Shown one piece after another: positions 22,661 to 34,429 of a stretch of DNA of 64,000 bases. How positions within the stretch are numbered: the stretch's first letter is position 1; every line of letters starts with the position of its first letter. The position numbers were made by a program, and so were the translations under genes. The notes under the pieces were generated by a model. That model was given only the letters and a program-made list of their open reading frames with translations, was not told the origin of the DNA and did not search any database. The DNA is taken from positions 91,791,933 through 91,855,932 of the forward strand of contig NW_022098076.1 of the NCBI RefSeq assembly GCF_002288925.2, given 5' to 3'. The stretch is from Delphinapterus leucas (Eukaryota > Chordata > Mammalia > Artiodactyla > Monodontidae).

Positions 22661-24115
22661 TGCTCCCCAATCTGAAGATGCTTCTGGCTGAGTCCACAGT
22701 TTTAGCATTTCGAAAGACTGAGGCTGAGGAAATGCCAAGAGATTCGGGATTTCTCAGGAGCACTGAAACGTCTGGGATTGGAAGTATGTGTAATATTCCA
22801 GCTATTCCAGCCCACTTCACAGACCCTGCCAGGCTCTTGGCTACTGGGGTGGGGCCCTTTCTGCAACTCAGTGCTCTCCTCCCAGCTCCTGGGCCAAATG
22901 CAACCTTGTTCTAGGGACCAGAGTATGTCGGCGTGTGCACTTGGGGGAAACCGCACTCTCCTTGTTTGTGTTAGACTGCACTGATTTCCCTTCCCTTGTC
23001 CAAGCCACTGTAGAGCTCAGACTGTCCTGCACAGAACTGCAGGACAGCATCTGGTAAATGGATGAGCAGATCGGTCTCTTTGACTAAGAAGCAGTAATAT
23101 TTGGATTTCCGTGGTGTTTTTCTAACACTTAAAATTATGATACTCTAACTTCTTAGTAGATCCTGATTTCAAGAGACCCAAGAAAATCAGATAATAAGAG
23201 AGAAGCTATGGACTTAGTAGCTTATAGAAGGGCTTTACATGATGAATACTAACTCTGGATGGCACGTAGTCCCTCAGATATTTACCGCCTGTTTTGCGCC
23301 AGGTGCTATACCAAACGCCACAGGGAAAGCAAAGGCAGAAACGACCAGGTACCTACTGACCATGGGCATTCCCGTGAAATGGCTTGGAGCTCGAGGGGTT
23401 TCAAAAGAATGAAAGCCTTGCCAGACTTGGGGAGATGCTAGAGAGCTTTGTAGGGTTGTAGAATTTCAAAGCAGGAGAGGTATAGAATTTGTAGGATTTC
23501 ATGGGCTTAGCTGGGGGGAGTAGGAAGGCTTGAGTTGGGGCAAAGTGGAGGGAATTATAAGTTGAGAAAAAAGCAGGAGCAATGTCTTGGAGGTAGAGAA
23601 ATGCCCAGCCACCGAATTTGCTGGGGAGTTAAGTCCAAGAGGAGAGGTAAGAGAGAGAAGGTTACGGGGGTACTGGGCATACTGCTGAGGTTCTTTAATA
23701 ACCAGGAGAGGGAGTTGTGTCTCTGAAGGCAGGAGGAGGTGTGGACAGCTGGTGAGCAGGTGATGACAGCCAGAGCTGCCCTCAGGGAGAAACGCCCCAG
23801 CCTAGCATGGACGGAGTGGAGTTGGGGAGACAGCGGAGCAAGGATGCTGTTCGGATGCTTCCAGCAAAGACCAGGTGGGAGATGCTGAGTGTCTGCATCA
23901 TGGTGGGGATAGAAGGAGGGGTGAGTGTGAGAGGAAACTCAGAGGGAGAGCACAGGACTAGAAAGCAATCCAATTCAGGGTCAGAGAGGGAGGAGCTTTA
24001 AGGTTGGGGGTGAGGTGATGCTGAAGCTGGTGGAGCTGGTGGGACTGTCCATTGTAATGGGACAAGTAGAGGCAGGAGGGAGCTCAGGATGGGGAAGGAA
24101 TAACAGTAACTCCCC
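22661..24115. other. Unassigned sequence, no gene seen
   Basis: 23265-23345 has an L2-like look (GATATTTACCGCCTGTTTTG, GCCAGGTGCTATACC). 23500-24070 is purine-rich. No exon signals. Confidence 0.45.
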
Positions 24116-24119
24116 TGTC

Positions 24120-24270
24120 CTGACCTGACTACAGGTACGCCTCTGGTCCTCACGAGCAACCCTATCAGGTGGGCACTTGTAATACAGCTTAGGAAGCTTA
24201 GTTGGCATTACTTTTATCATTATACTCAGATAATAAATGAGGCATAGAAGGATGAAATCTTTAAGCGATT
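24120..24270 (-). mobile_element. Possible MIR fragment
   Basis: CTCAGATAATAAATGAGGCA and TAGAAGGATGAAATCTTTAA resemble the antisense MIR block around ACAGATGAGGAAACTGAGGC. Diverged. Confidence 0.4.
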
Positions 24271-24929
24271 CCCTTAAGGACTCATGTCTTTGATGGTTAT
24301 AGATGCTACATGGGTTCTTTTGATGCCACATCTCGTACATATTGACTTAGAGAAGAATGAAAAGATGGAGCTGAATGATATCATGTGGAAAAGTGAGGGA
24401 GTGGATGGTCATTGTACCAGTTAAGGTAACACGAGCTGCCTAAAAAATCTGAGACTTAACCCAACGCATGATCCCTCCCTTGGGTAAGAGTGTCCCTGGT
24501 CAGTGGTTGAGTCTGACCATCCCGTGACCCTGGGCAACTCTGGCTCTCCCCCCTTCAACATGTGCTTTACAAAGCTGCTGTGGGTGTGGACCCCGGGTCC
24601 AATCAGGAGAAGAAAGAGAGAAGATCCAGGTGTTATAATTCAGCTGCTTGGCCACACCTAACTGCAAGGGAAGCTGGGGGAAGAAAAAGAGAGTTTGGTG
24701 CTCAGCTTAGCGTCTCCGCCATTGTCACTGACAGAGTCCACACTCTGGTGAGGGTATTTGAGACCATCTGAAGGCCGTAACCTTTAGATCACGTCATGAG
24801 TGGAAACTCCTTTAGTCTATTAACAAGTAGGCAAGTATTCAAGTCCTGGTGAATGGATCACAGTCTTACCTTTAAATTCATAGCACTGAATCTGCTGGAC
24901 AGTGGTGCTGCATTGAAAGGAACACTTAG

Positions 24930-25075
24930 TTCCAGCCTTGGCCCCATCTTACTAGCCTGTGACCCTGACAATGTCCTACTTCTCTGAGCCTCAATTTCTT
25001 CATCTGTAAAGACCAAGATCATGACACCTGGATCAAAAAGATAAAAGAGGACAACATATCTTATAGATGGTAGAA
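24930..25075 (+). mobile_element. MIR fragment
   Basis: CTGTGACCCTGACAATGTCC, TACTTCTCTGAGCCTCAATT and TCTTCATCTGTAAAGACCAA match the MIR core. Confidence 0.65.
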
Positions 25076-25960
25076 TGCTACAAAAAATATAAGACACTAT
25101 AGCTTCTCTGCATGATTATGGCTGCTCTTGGGTGGAGGGGATGCAAGTTAAGTGTAGCTAGAAATGAACACCCGCGTTTAGTGACTCTATCTCCATTACT
25201 AAGTACCCAGTTATCTGAACTGATAAAGTTGGCTCAGACCCCAGGCTGACTTCCAGAGTGGGTTATTGTACAAGTGACTGGGGAGTCATCAGAAAAGAGA
25301 GCACGATCAATGGAAGGCACTTTGTTTTCCTTAAGAGCAAATCCTAACAGTTTACATTTACCCTTTGCTTTACTTTTACCCAAACCATGCAGTGTTACTG
25401 TGATTCTATTAGAGATACAAGATGCCCTCATCTGTGGGTCCACAAGCCCAACAAATCACATTGCTTTCATTTTTCCATGTTTGGGTTCCTTTCTTTTCCT
25501 TTACGGTGTGAACACAAGCACACAATCCTGGCGTGATGGAAAGTCTTGTGATTTAACAGTAATTTTTAAAACAATACAAAATTATGGTATTAAATCAAAA
25601 TTGGCAGCTATAATGTTAACGATGACAAGTTAGTCCACTTTGTTTACGTATCATCATTTTCTCAGTTTCTTGTTGTAAGATTACTTATTCTCCCACATGA
25701 ATGTGTAATACTGTACTGAATACTTATCTAGAGCAGCTTTGCTCTTTTGAATCACTTCTAGAGTGGCGATTACTCAGTCAAAAGGAAGGAACCTTTATGT
25801 GGTTCTCAGTCAATGATGCCATGTTGACTTCAGAAAATATTCCTACCGCTTTACATTTTCACAAACAATATAAGAGTATGATTATTTCACAACTCCCGTG
25901 CCAGCACTGGGTATGTAGCTTTTCTATTATTTTATTGATATAACAGCTTTAATTGCTATC
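25076..25960. other. Unassigned AT-rich sequence, no gene seen
   Basis: No recognised repeat or exon. Confidence 0.45.
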
Positions 25961-25964
25961 TCAT

Positions 25965-26480
25965 TCTTTTGTTTTTAGAGCATAACAAATACAAGCTTAT
26001 TTTAGAAGAATTATAAAATTCAGATATAGGCAAAGAGAACAAAACAAAAGCCACCTGTAATTCCATCTTCTAGAGATAGTCTAATATGATAATGTCTTTC
26101 CAAAATTATTTCTATGCACATATATAAGGATACAATAGATCATGCTTATTTAAAAAATAATGCAAGTGTTTGCACTGGATACCGGACCTTAACCTCTTTT
26201 TCATTTAATAATATGTCACAGCATTTGTTTGGAAACTATCAGAAAGTATATTTCTCTTAATTCCACATTTTAGGACATTCAACTTAGCAGTCTTGACTCT
26301 TGTTTTAAAACTCTAATTAATCAGCCTTGTACCAAGCCTTTTGCCAACATTCTCAGTGTGTCTTTAGCGTAAATCGTGGCAGCGGGATTCCTGGGTGAAA
26401 TTTGTTGTCTTGATGCATTTCCACATATTTATCCTTGAATCGCGTCATTCCACACGGCTCAAGTTTCCCAGACCCGCAGC
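25965..26480. repeat. AT-rich old LINE-like fragment
   Basis: ACCTGTAATTCCATCTTCTA, TTTCTATGCACATATATAAG and CCTCTTTTTCATTTAATAAT, with ATATGTCACAGCATTTG, are in the order of an ancient LINE-derived repeat common in mammals. Family not assigned. Confidence 0.4.
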
Positions 26481-28079
26481 AGGAGGAGGCAGTATAGAAG
26501 TCTTTCCCAATCGAATAGGTGGAAAACACATCAATTTTTAAGTTTGACTTTGCTTTTTGACAAAATGAAATATTTTCAAAGCTTAGCGATCATGTGAATT
26601 TATTATTTTATAAATAATTTATTCATGCCCTCATTTTTAAATTGTTTGAGAACTCCTACTTTATTAAGGAGTTCAATTATTTATCTTACATAATGAGAAT
26701 ATTTCCATTATGTTGTTCTGCTTTTCATTTTTTATAGGTTGTATTAATGTATGCATACTTGTGATTTTTAGGTTTGAAAAATCAACAAACATCTTTGTGT
26801 ATTCTGAATGCAGTATTATGCAGAGAAAGGCCAAACCTGTACCAGGGTTTTTTTTCACTAACATTTTCTTCTAGCTTTAAATTTTTTTCATTATTTTATG
26901 ATTTCACTTAAAAAGAATCTGTCTATCTTTAATTCTGATGGAATGTGTTTGACTCAACGGAGATAAAGGTCTACACTAAGCAGTTAACCAATTATCTCAT
27001 CACTCTTTTGAATAATTCATCCTTTCAACAGTTATTTGAAATACCATCCAAGTAAGAGGAGAAATTAGCACTCTTTTATTTGGGTGAGCGGATAACTGTC
27101 TTCAAATATTTTGATGCCTCTGATGTGGACAGAGGATTAGACAGGTCCTCCGTGGCCCCAGAGAGCAGAGACTGGAGCAGTGGATGGAAACAAATGTGAC
27201 ATTTACCAGGAGGCACCGAGGAGCCGATTCATTGCCGGGAGGTGCCAAGAGATGGCCTGGAATTGAAATGGTCACCTTGGCAAGAGTCACCCCCATTCCA
27301 GAACTGCCCTCAACGTGCTCCCCTGGCCATCTGTGGAGACTGGCTCTACCAAGGGCCTCCGACCCTTTCTCATCCTGAGAGCCCCTGATTCTGTCAATCT
27401 GGGGCAAATCTGACTCAAGTTTATGGCATTAGATATAGAGAAATGCAGGGCTGGCAAAGGCTGCAGCACATCAAAACAAACGGACCTTTCCGACAGGGCC
27501 ATACAGAAGCAGCGACTCAGCTACCCTGGTGGTCTCCGTGCATCTCATCCACAGTGGGCACCCTTGACCAATTCAGCCCAGTGTAAGAACAGAGCGGAGA
27601 CAGTGGCCGGCATGCACTCTCTCATGGAGGGATTGCCGTATCTGGGAAACTATTTGCTCTGTTTATTTTGAGCTAGAAATATTGCATCTTATTTGTGTGT
27701 AGTTGTTTAGTGACAGAGAAAGATTAGGAAGTCTAAATTTAACAAATGCTAAATATACCCTTGTTCCGATGAAAACTATGACAGTTATTTTCCCACCTGG
27801 TAGAAATGTACAGGAAATAATACTCCCACTATCCCACAGGCAAAGGAATGGCACAGTTTTCCTCTTTGGAATTGTTTCTGGGATGGAGCCTGGCATTGCT
27901 ACATGAATCCAGTCTGGTCAGAGTTATCCCATCTATTTAAAGGGCGTGACACTTGATCCCTGAAAGTTCAAAAGATGAGGCAGAATGCCCTTAGTCGGTG
28001 CTCTCAGCAGAAAGTCTGGCCACCGTTACTCTGAGAAAGCAGAGCAACGCCAGCTCCGGGCCTTCCTCGCGTCCCCTTG
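26481..28079. other. Unassigned sequence; 27660-27960 is a candidate conserved element
   Basis: AT-rich to about 27100, then mixed. 27660-27960 contains no repeat that I recognise and has a dense, non-degenerate look. Any conservation would need a cross-species comparison. Confidence 0.4.
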
Positions 28080-28207
28080 TAAGGGCATGGCTCCCGGGGC
28101 TCCGCTCGCGAGTGAGCTCACGGGAGCTGACCTGAGCCTTCAATAAGGGCATGGCTCCCGGGGCTCCACTCGTGAGTGAGCTCACGGGAGCTGACCTGAG
28201 CCTTCAA
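28080..28207 (+). repeat. 64-bp tandem duplication
   Basis: Two head-to-tail copies, 28080-28143 and 28144-28207, starting TAAGGGCATGGCTCCCGGGG. They differ at two sites, CTCGCGAG versus CTCGTGAG and GCTC versus ACTC, both transitions, one of them at a CpG. Each copy contains GTGAGCTCAC, a perfect 10-bp palindrome. Confidence 0.95.
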
Positions 28208-28479
28208 TGTGGCCCACATGCCCTTGAGAGGTTTGTTTATGTCCAGGACAGGGAGCAGGGGGAGAAGTACCTGGAAGCCTGGCATGGATAGCACCACCAG
28301 CACAACCCTGATTCACACAATTTACGCTGGGGGCCGTGGGGCCGTGCATATGTGGATGAGGGGTGGGGGGGACTGGAGACAGGAACCTGTTCTAGAGGTC
28401 TCCCTGACTTTGAGCCTGTTTCATCTTCACCAATCCTGACAGGTGTTTCTCATGACCCGTTCCTGGGGGTGGTCACAGA

Positions 28480-28665
28480 CATGGTGATTGAGAACACGGG
28501 CCCCAAAGGGTGGGTCTGAATCCTGGTCCCACCGCTGACTCACCAGCTGTGTGACTCAGGCAAGCTACTTAGCTCTCTGGGCCTCCACTTCCAATCCTTC
28601 ATCTGTAAAATGGGTGTGAAAAAGGCTCCTGTCTCACAGGGTTGCTGAGAGTGTTAAATGACTCA
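28480..28665 (+). mobile_element. MIR element, well preserved
   Basis: GCTGTGTGACTCAGGCAAGC, TACTTAGCTCTCTGGGCCTC and CATCTGTAAAATGGGTGTG, then CACAGGGTTGCTGAGAGTGT, cover nearly the full MIR core and 3' part. Confidence 0.88.
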
Positions 28666-28672
28666 TATTCCA

Positions 28673-28705
28673 ACATACACACACACACACAGACACACAC
28701 ACACT
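28673..28705 (+). repeat. (CA)n microsatellite
   Basis: AC units interrupted once by AG, directly after the MIR. Confidence 0.9.
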
Positions 28706-28739
28706 GCCATGCACCTGTGTGTCTTTGTATAGTGTTTCG

Positions 28740-28835
28740 TGTTAGTATTTATTCAAAATATGTACTGGGTGCTGGGCAAGCAATGCAGACAGTGATCCTG
28801 ATCTCAGGAAACTGTCCTGCGTTTAGCCCTTCTGT
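28740..28835 (+). mobile_element. Possible L2 fragment
   Basis: GTATTTATTCAAAATATGTA, CTGGGTGCTGGGCAAGCAAT, GCAGACAGTGATCCTGATCT: the L2 3' block order, diverged. Confidence 0.45.
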
Positions 28836-29230
28836 CTAGAAGGGATAAGACGTGCTCTCCTCCTAGGAAGGGAAAGCAGATTACCCTCTGTTTATCTCCT
28901 TCTAGACTTTCTGAGATAGATCCCCAGTGACTCAGAAATTAGTATCATGAATTCACCTAACAGCCAAGGAAAAACACCAAAGCAAAGAACAGGTGTTTAA
29001 CACACAAAACCCATCTTGGTGGCCCATGGCCAGCTATCCTGCTATCTGATTCTCCTTTTGTTCCAGATGCTTTGTCCTGGTCTTGTCTATGCCATTGCAG
29101 ACTTGCTCCCACTTAGACCCAATTCCCAGTTCGTTTACCTCACCTGGCTTCCTCTGAAATGGAGCCTTTGCCTCTCTGGTCCTTCATCCCCAGTACCTCA
29201 GCTCCCTGGAAAGGATAGGACATCTTCTAG

Positions 29231-29370
29231 GCTAACCAGATAAACACAGGACACCCAGGAAAATTTGAATTTCAGATACTTGGGACATACTTCTACAAAG
29301 AGTTAGTCATGCTTATTTGAAATTCAAATTTAACTGCCATCCTGTGCTTTTATTAGCTAAATCTGGCAGC
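29231..29370. mobile_element. Palindromic MITE-like element (140 bp)
   Basis: The whole segment is a long inverted repeat. The left arm runs GCTAACCAGATAAACACAGG ... AAATTTGAATTTCAGATA. The right arm ends AAATTCAAATTTAACTGCC ... TTAGCTAAATCTGGCAGC. GGGACATACTTCTAC at the centre is unpaired or weakly paired. This matches the general form of a small non-autonomous DNA transposon of mammals. Family name not given. Confidence 0.75.
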
Positions 29371-31084
29371 TTCTTTCTTGCTTTGGACTGATCTGGAGAC
29401 GATACCAGCCCTAGCCAACCCTGAGGACACAGCCCCCAGCCACCCACTTCCCACTGCCCCTTGTCCCTTTCTCCATGTCCAGAAAGGGTACTGGCCCTGA
29501 ATACACGGGCCTCCCCTCCTTCAAGGTGGAAGGGAGAGAAGCTCCACTTCTGGTAAACACTGGCTGTGTGCTCAGGGAGTTCAACTTCCAACTCAGCTGA
29601 AAATCAGTCCTGGCTCTTGCCCAGGTAGTTGACACATCCTTTATCACGCATGAATGAGTTTCAGGAGAACAGATGAGTTGGAGGTGTATGGCTGGCCTGC
29701 GATTCCCAATGTCCTCCTTAAGAGCCCAGGCTTTCTGGATTTTTTTTTTTTTTCAGATATTAAGCCAGGTTTTCATCTCACAGACAGGAATCCTCCCACA
29801 GAGCTCTGCAAAGTGGGAATCTGGCCACGGAAGAGGAAAACCGGCCTGTGGAACCACTTGACTTTTGCAGCCCGCAAAGCCCAACAGAAGTAGAGGGAAG
29901 AAAGTTAAGAGAAAGCATCTACTCAGAGGCCCTCTCCCTGGGACCACAAATTAGCTGTAGAGCAATCAGGGGATGAGAGTCGGAAGGAGGATGAGGCTGC
30001 ACGTCCCCCCAGGGGTCCGCGATACAGGCTGGGAGGAAGGCGGCGGGGCAGATGTTGTAATTAACGTGGATCGTAAGCGGGCAGCAGGCACATCAGCCCA
30101 GTGACACCTGTTATGATGGATCAGAAATCAGCTTGGCAAGAGGCCTTCTCTGTGTCTGTTTCACCACATGATTTATATTTAGACTCGTACATGAAAGGCA
30201 GATCTGAGGCCAGACACCGGGAAGCAGGCAAAATGGGGGAATTGGGCATATTAGAGTCACATCAATTTCCTTGGTATCCACAGAGCATGGGCTCACACAG
30301 CCCACTGCTGTGGGGCTAATCGCAAGAGGGTTTATTCCTGCAGGAGAGGAGAAGGGTGGGTCTGGGGAGGTTTGTGTATGTTCACAGGTGACAGATGGGT
30401 TCAGAATGATCCTGTGTTAATATCACGGTTCCCAAGTTTTGCTTAAAAATGGGGAAAGGGAGGAGGCTAGATCCTGCCAGTGAAAGATAAACAAGGTCTT
30501 CCTTCATCAGCTTAGTATCCCAGTTTTTGTAGGAAACACTGACGCTAGGAAGCACTTTTGTGATTAGAGGTGGAAATCCCTGTTTAGTCAGGGCGTGGTT
30601 GATTCTTGACAATGGGCCATGCCATGCTGTTGTCATACTAAAGTGGCCATCCTGTAGAATTTCACATGGAAAACATCTGCCTTCTTCTGCAGGGGTGGGA
30701 CACACCTCAATACCCCACCTGGGACTTTTGCGTCATCCAGAGTGTGGAAGTGCATCAAGGGCCCATTAAAATGCAAAGACACCAGTGGCAATAGGGAGGG
30801 ACAGAGTTCCCCTAGTGCTAGTCCTATATGATCGACAATAAAAACGCAAGGCTTCAGAGAAGGTGGGTCTTCAAGAGACACCCCCTCCATCCCACCCAGC
30901 TCTGCTACCTGGGGTAGGTCAAGGGTTTGGGGATGCTGTCTGGAGCGCTTCATCCTTCCCTTCCTTCCTAATCCAGAATCAGGAAAAAGTCCTTTGCTGC
31001 TTTAGGAAATTTCATTCAGAAACTCTTGTGAATCTGCTACAGCCGTACTGCTTTGTTCTCAAGCTTTCAGAGCTGTGAGACATT
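29371..31084. other. Unassigned sequence, no gene seen
   Basis: A T run is at 29741-29753. 30000-30300 is repeat-free to my eye, with balanced composition and a TAATTAACG motif near 30060. No exon signals. Confidence 0.45.
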
Positions 31085-31250
31085 GCAGGTCAGTGGGTAA
31101 ATGTCTCAGCCCTGTGTTCAGAGAGATCCCCATTTCAACCATCTGAGAATGGGGCTATAACTCCTTCCTCTTGGGTCTGCATTGGGGTTGAACAAGATAA
31201 TTTCTGTCAAATGCTTAGCCCTGGGGTGCAGTCAGTGAATATACAGGAGC
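31085..31250 (+). mobile_element. Probable MIR fragment
   Basis: CCATCTGAGAATGGGGCTAT, CTTGGGTCTGCATTGGGGTT and GTCAAATGCTTAGCCCTGGG correspond to the MIR middle and 3' region. Confidence 0.55.
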
Positions 31251-31494
31251 TATTAGGATCAGGAGACAAAGGTGACTGTCTGTGGAAGGGGGACATGAAC
31301 AGAGAGAACTCAGGGCTCAACAGGCCTTAACCCTGCCGGACAGGATGACTGAAGTTGAGAAAGAGGGTGACACTGGAAACAGCAGGGCCCTGGGGAGGCC
31401 CATTAATAGAAGAGGGAGGGGTTGGCACTTCGAGGACATGGGAGCGCCACCTGGCCATGGCATCAGTGCCGGCTGGGGGCTGGCTGCCTTCCAA

Positions 31495-31680
31495 AGGCTG
31501 GGAATGACCTTTGCATTGACTGTTCCTCATGCCTGGAGTGTCCTTTACTCAGAGTTCTGCAAGGTTGGCAACCCTGTCTTTCAGAGAACAGCTCAAAATT
31601 CACTTGTGCTGGGACTCTTATGGGTGCCTTCAATCAGCTCTCTGAATTCTCCCCCAGCTCTCAGCCCTAGAAGGCTGACC
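31495..31680 (-). mobile_element. L2 fragment, antisense
   Basis: CTCATGCCTGGAGTGTCCTT, TTTCAGAGAACAGCTCAAAA and TTCACTTGTGCTGGGACTCT follow the familiar L2 antisense run (CCTGGAATGCCCTTCC ... CAGCTCAAATGTCACC ...). Confidence 0.6.
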
Positions 31681-31703
31681 CACGTGGACTGGGTTTAAAA
31701 CTG

Positions 31704-32157
31704 GACAAGTCCTCTACATACAAACCTTCAAGTTGTGTACTTTCAAAGATGCAAACACGCATTCACATGTCCAATCGCGTAAGTTAGTTCACGTGTCTGG
31801 CGCACTTTGTCACGTGCGTGCATCCTCTACAAGTGGTTGTGCTTTTGTGTACTTCACTGTACAGTATTGTATAGAGTACAGGAGCACTCGATGCCAGCCC
31901 CTGGATGCTAGCCATTGTACCGTACTGCTGTACTTTTCAAGGGACTGTACTGTAAGATTAAAAGGGTTTATTTTTTGTATTTCTTTGTTTTTTATGTATT
32001 GTTTGTGTGAAAAGTCTTATAAACCTCTTACCGTACAGTGCTATATAGCTGACTGTGTTCGTTGGGTACCTAGGCTAACTTTGTTGGATTTATGAACAAA
32101 TTGGACTTATGAACGTGCTCTCAGAATGGAACTCGTTCGTATTTAGGGGACTTACTC
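31704..32157. mobile_element. Tigger/pogo-like non-autonomous DNA transposon
   Basis: Terminal inverted repeats: AAGTCCTCTACATACAAAC at the left (31707) and GTTCGTATTTAGGGGACTT at the right, whose reverse complement is AAGTCCCCTAAATACGAAC. Inside are tracts such as TACTGTACAGTATTG-type sequence and TAGGCTAACTTTGTTGGATT. It lacks a transposase frame, so it is a deleted derivative mobilised in trans by a Tigger-class transposase in the past. Confidence 0.7.
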
Positions 32158-32159
32158 TA

Positions 32160-33635
32160 CCCAAAATTTGATGTATTAGGGATGATAAGATGACAGACAC
32201 AGAGACAACTCCCTTGAAAGAGAGAATACTCCCTACAGTTCCCAAGAGGAGAGGGTGCACCACACCCGCCGGGCCACGTGGGGAAGCACCAGGGTTGGTC
32301 AGGAGGTGGGGGGAGCGAGAGGAGATTCTAACGTGGTTTTGTGGGAAGAATGGAGGATTTGGGGTGGACAAGCTCAGCAGGCTTAGGGTTCAAGAGTTGG
32401 AATAATTTAGCAGGCTCTGGGTTAGAAGTGTGGTCCCTAGTTGTTCGATGCCTGGTCTTGGGTTGATTTAGGGTGGGGAGAAGATTGGCTTGGTGTATGA
32501 GAGTTGGATAAAGGAGTTGATTGGGGGTGTGGGCTCAGGGTTGGTTGATTTGCATAGAAAAGGTGTGCTGACAGGCAAGTGTTTTGCTGTCTCTAGGAAT
32601 TAGCTAGTCCTGAGAGGAGAGGTTCCTTCCAGGGTTCATGAGACTTCAAGGTGTAAAAGCATCATAAAATATAGAAAATACAAAGCGTGATTAATACAGG
32701 CTGCAACCATGGGCTCCTGTGTCCTCTGGGGCACTACTGGGGGGCAGCTGGGAGGTGAGAGGAAGAGGACATGACCAGAGAATTCACTCCTGCCCCCTCC
32801 CTGGCAGGCTGTAGCTTGACCGAAGGCATTCACTGCTTCTTCCAGGCTGGGCTCCTCTGCATGACTCTTTCCTTGTTTTCTGTCAACCCGCCTCCCCCAT
32901 TTCTCCTGGGTGACTGTACCATTCCTTAAGAGCCCCCTAAGCCTCTCCCACACTTGGGGGGGGGATATTTTTAAAACCCTTTTTGAGTTATCCTAATTTG
33001 AGTGCACCCTCTGTTTCTCACTGGGACTCTTACTAATACCAGAACTGAACCCAGTAGCAGACCCTCTGACCCTCACAATAAGTTCTGGAGTTGGCTCGCT
33101 CCTATGTGCAATGACCACAGGCATAAACTCTGTGCTAGTGACGTGATTAACGCACAGCATGTGGAAGCATCACGATGATCATGTTATGGGATGAAGTGCA
33201 GGTGGACAGCAAACACTGTGAGATCAGGTGCTGTGGCACTTAGTCACCATGGCAACAATAATGATCATGGAGCTTGTAGAGTTATCCGGCTTCTGCTTAC
33301 CACCCAGGCAGCGTGCAGAGAGAAAAAAAGAAATTAACGCTGTGAATATGCAATTAAGAACACGCTTGCAGAACCAGCTTCTCAGGAATCCTATTCTGTG
33401 GTCTTGGGGTAGACATGGTGAGAGGGAGCCCTAGTGCAGGTGCTGGTTATGAGGGTCACAAGGTAAAGCACCAAATGAGAGTTCAACAAACCGGGTCTCA
33501 GTAAGGTCAGAGTGATGGGAAGGGGGAGTCATGGGGAAGGGATGCAGATCTGGAATGAGGCTCCACGTTTCCCTGAACCTCCCACGTCAACATGAATAGT
33601 CCCTTTTTAAAAAAAATAATAATCACGGCAGCCTG
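32160..33635. other. Unassigned sequence, no gene seen
   Basis: 32300-32600 is G/T-rich with repeated GGTTGATTTNGG-like phrases. 32950-33060 has wording of an LTR end (CACCCTCTGTTTCTCACTGG) but is too short to call. No exon. Confidence 0.4.
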
Positions 33636-33639
33636 ATTA

Positions 33640-33795
33640 TTCTAATTTGGCTGTGCCATCTGTTTCCTATTTCCTTGGAAGACCCTGCCTTTCACACTTT
33701 TCTCAGAACACTTTCCTTACCACATGGCTAAAGCTGTGTCTTCCCATCTCTCATTTATTCCCCATCACCTCACTCTGTGGTCTTATTGTCTTGCT
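33640..33795 (-). mobile_element. Probable L2 fragment, antisense
   Basis: C/T-rich run with GAAGACCCTGCCTTTCACAC, CATCTCTCATTTATTCCCCA and CACTCTGTGGTCTTATTG, typical of the antisense L2 3' region. Confidence 0.5.
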
Positions 33796-34170
33796 GTCTA
33801 GGGCTGCCTTAACAAAATACCACAGACTTGGGGGCTTAAGCAGCTTATTTTCTCCTGGCTCTGGAGGCTAGAAGTCCAAGGTTGAGGTGTCAGCAGGGTT
33901 GGTGTATGGCAAGGCCTCTCTCCCTGTTTTGCAGAAGGCCACCTCCTTGCTGTGTCCTCACATGGCATCTTCTCTATGCCAAACGGGAAGGAATCTCTGG
34001 TGTCTCCTCCCATTTTACAAGGACACTAGTCCTATCAGATTACGGCCCCACCCTTATGACTTTATGTAACCTTAATTACCTCCTTAAAGGCTCTGTCTCC
34101 AAACTCAGTCACGTTGGGGGTTAAGGCTTCAACATACGGATTTGGGGGAGACAAAATTCAGTCCATAACA
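33796..34170 (-). mobile_element. MLT1-type MaLR LTR, antisense
   Basis: CTAGGGCTGCCTTAACAAAA, TACCACAGACTTGGGGGCTT, CTGGAGGCTAGAAGTCCAAG, TAATTACCTCCTTAAAGGCT and the end AATTCAGTCCATAACA are the MLT1 LTR in antisense (minus-strand start TGTTATGGACTGAATT). About 375 bp and nearly complete. No internal region adjoins it. Confidence 0.9.
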
Positions 34171-34429
34171 CCTGCTTAGGAACAATTATCAAGAGGTGGT
34201 CACTGTTTTTTATTTTTCACATTTTGAGGTCTATGTCTTTTACTGGAGCGTCATCTCAGTATCGTCTGGACAGAGCCCTTCTTTGTAACACTCACTGCTC
34301 TAGCTCTGTATCTAGAACTAGGCCAAGAACAGAGCATGTTCTCAAAAACATTGGTTAAAGAAATAGATTAAAAAGTTGTGTATAAATGGTTATACTCCCT
34401 TGCAGAACACTCTAAACTCCTCCAAATGC

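Noticed and set aside
28080..28207. CRISPR-like repeat
   Set aside because: Two contiguous 64-bp copies with no spacer, in a mammalian nuclear genome.
31282..31698. 138-codon open frame on the plus strand
   Set aside because: Overlaps antisense L2; no recognisable family.
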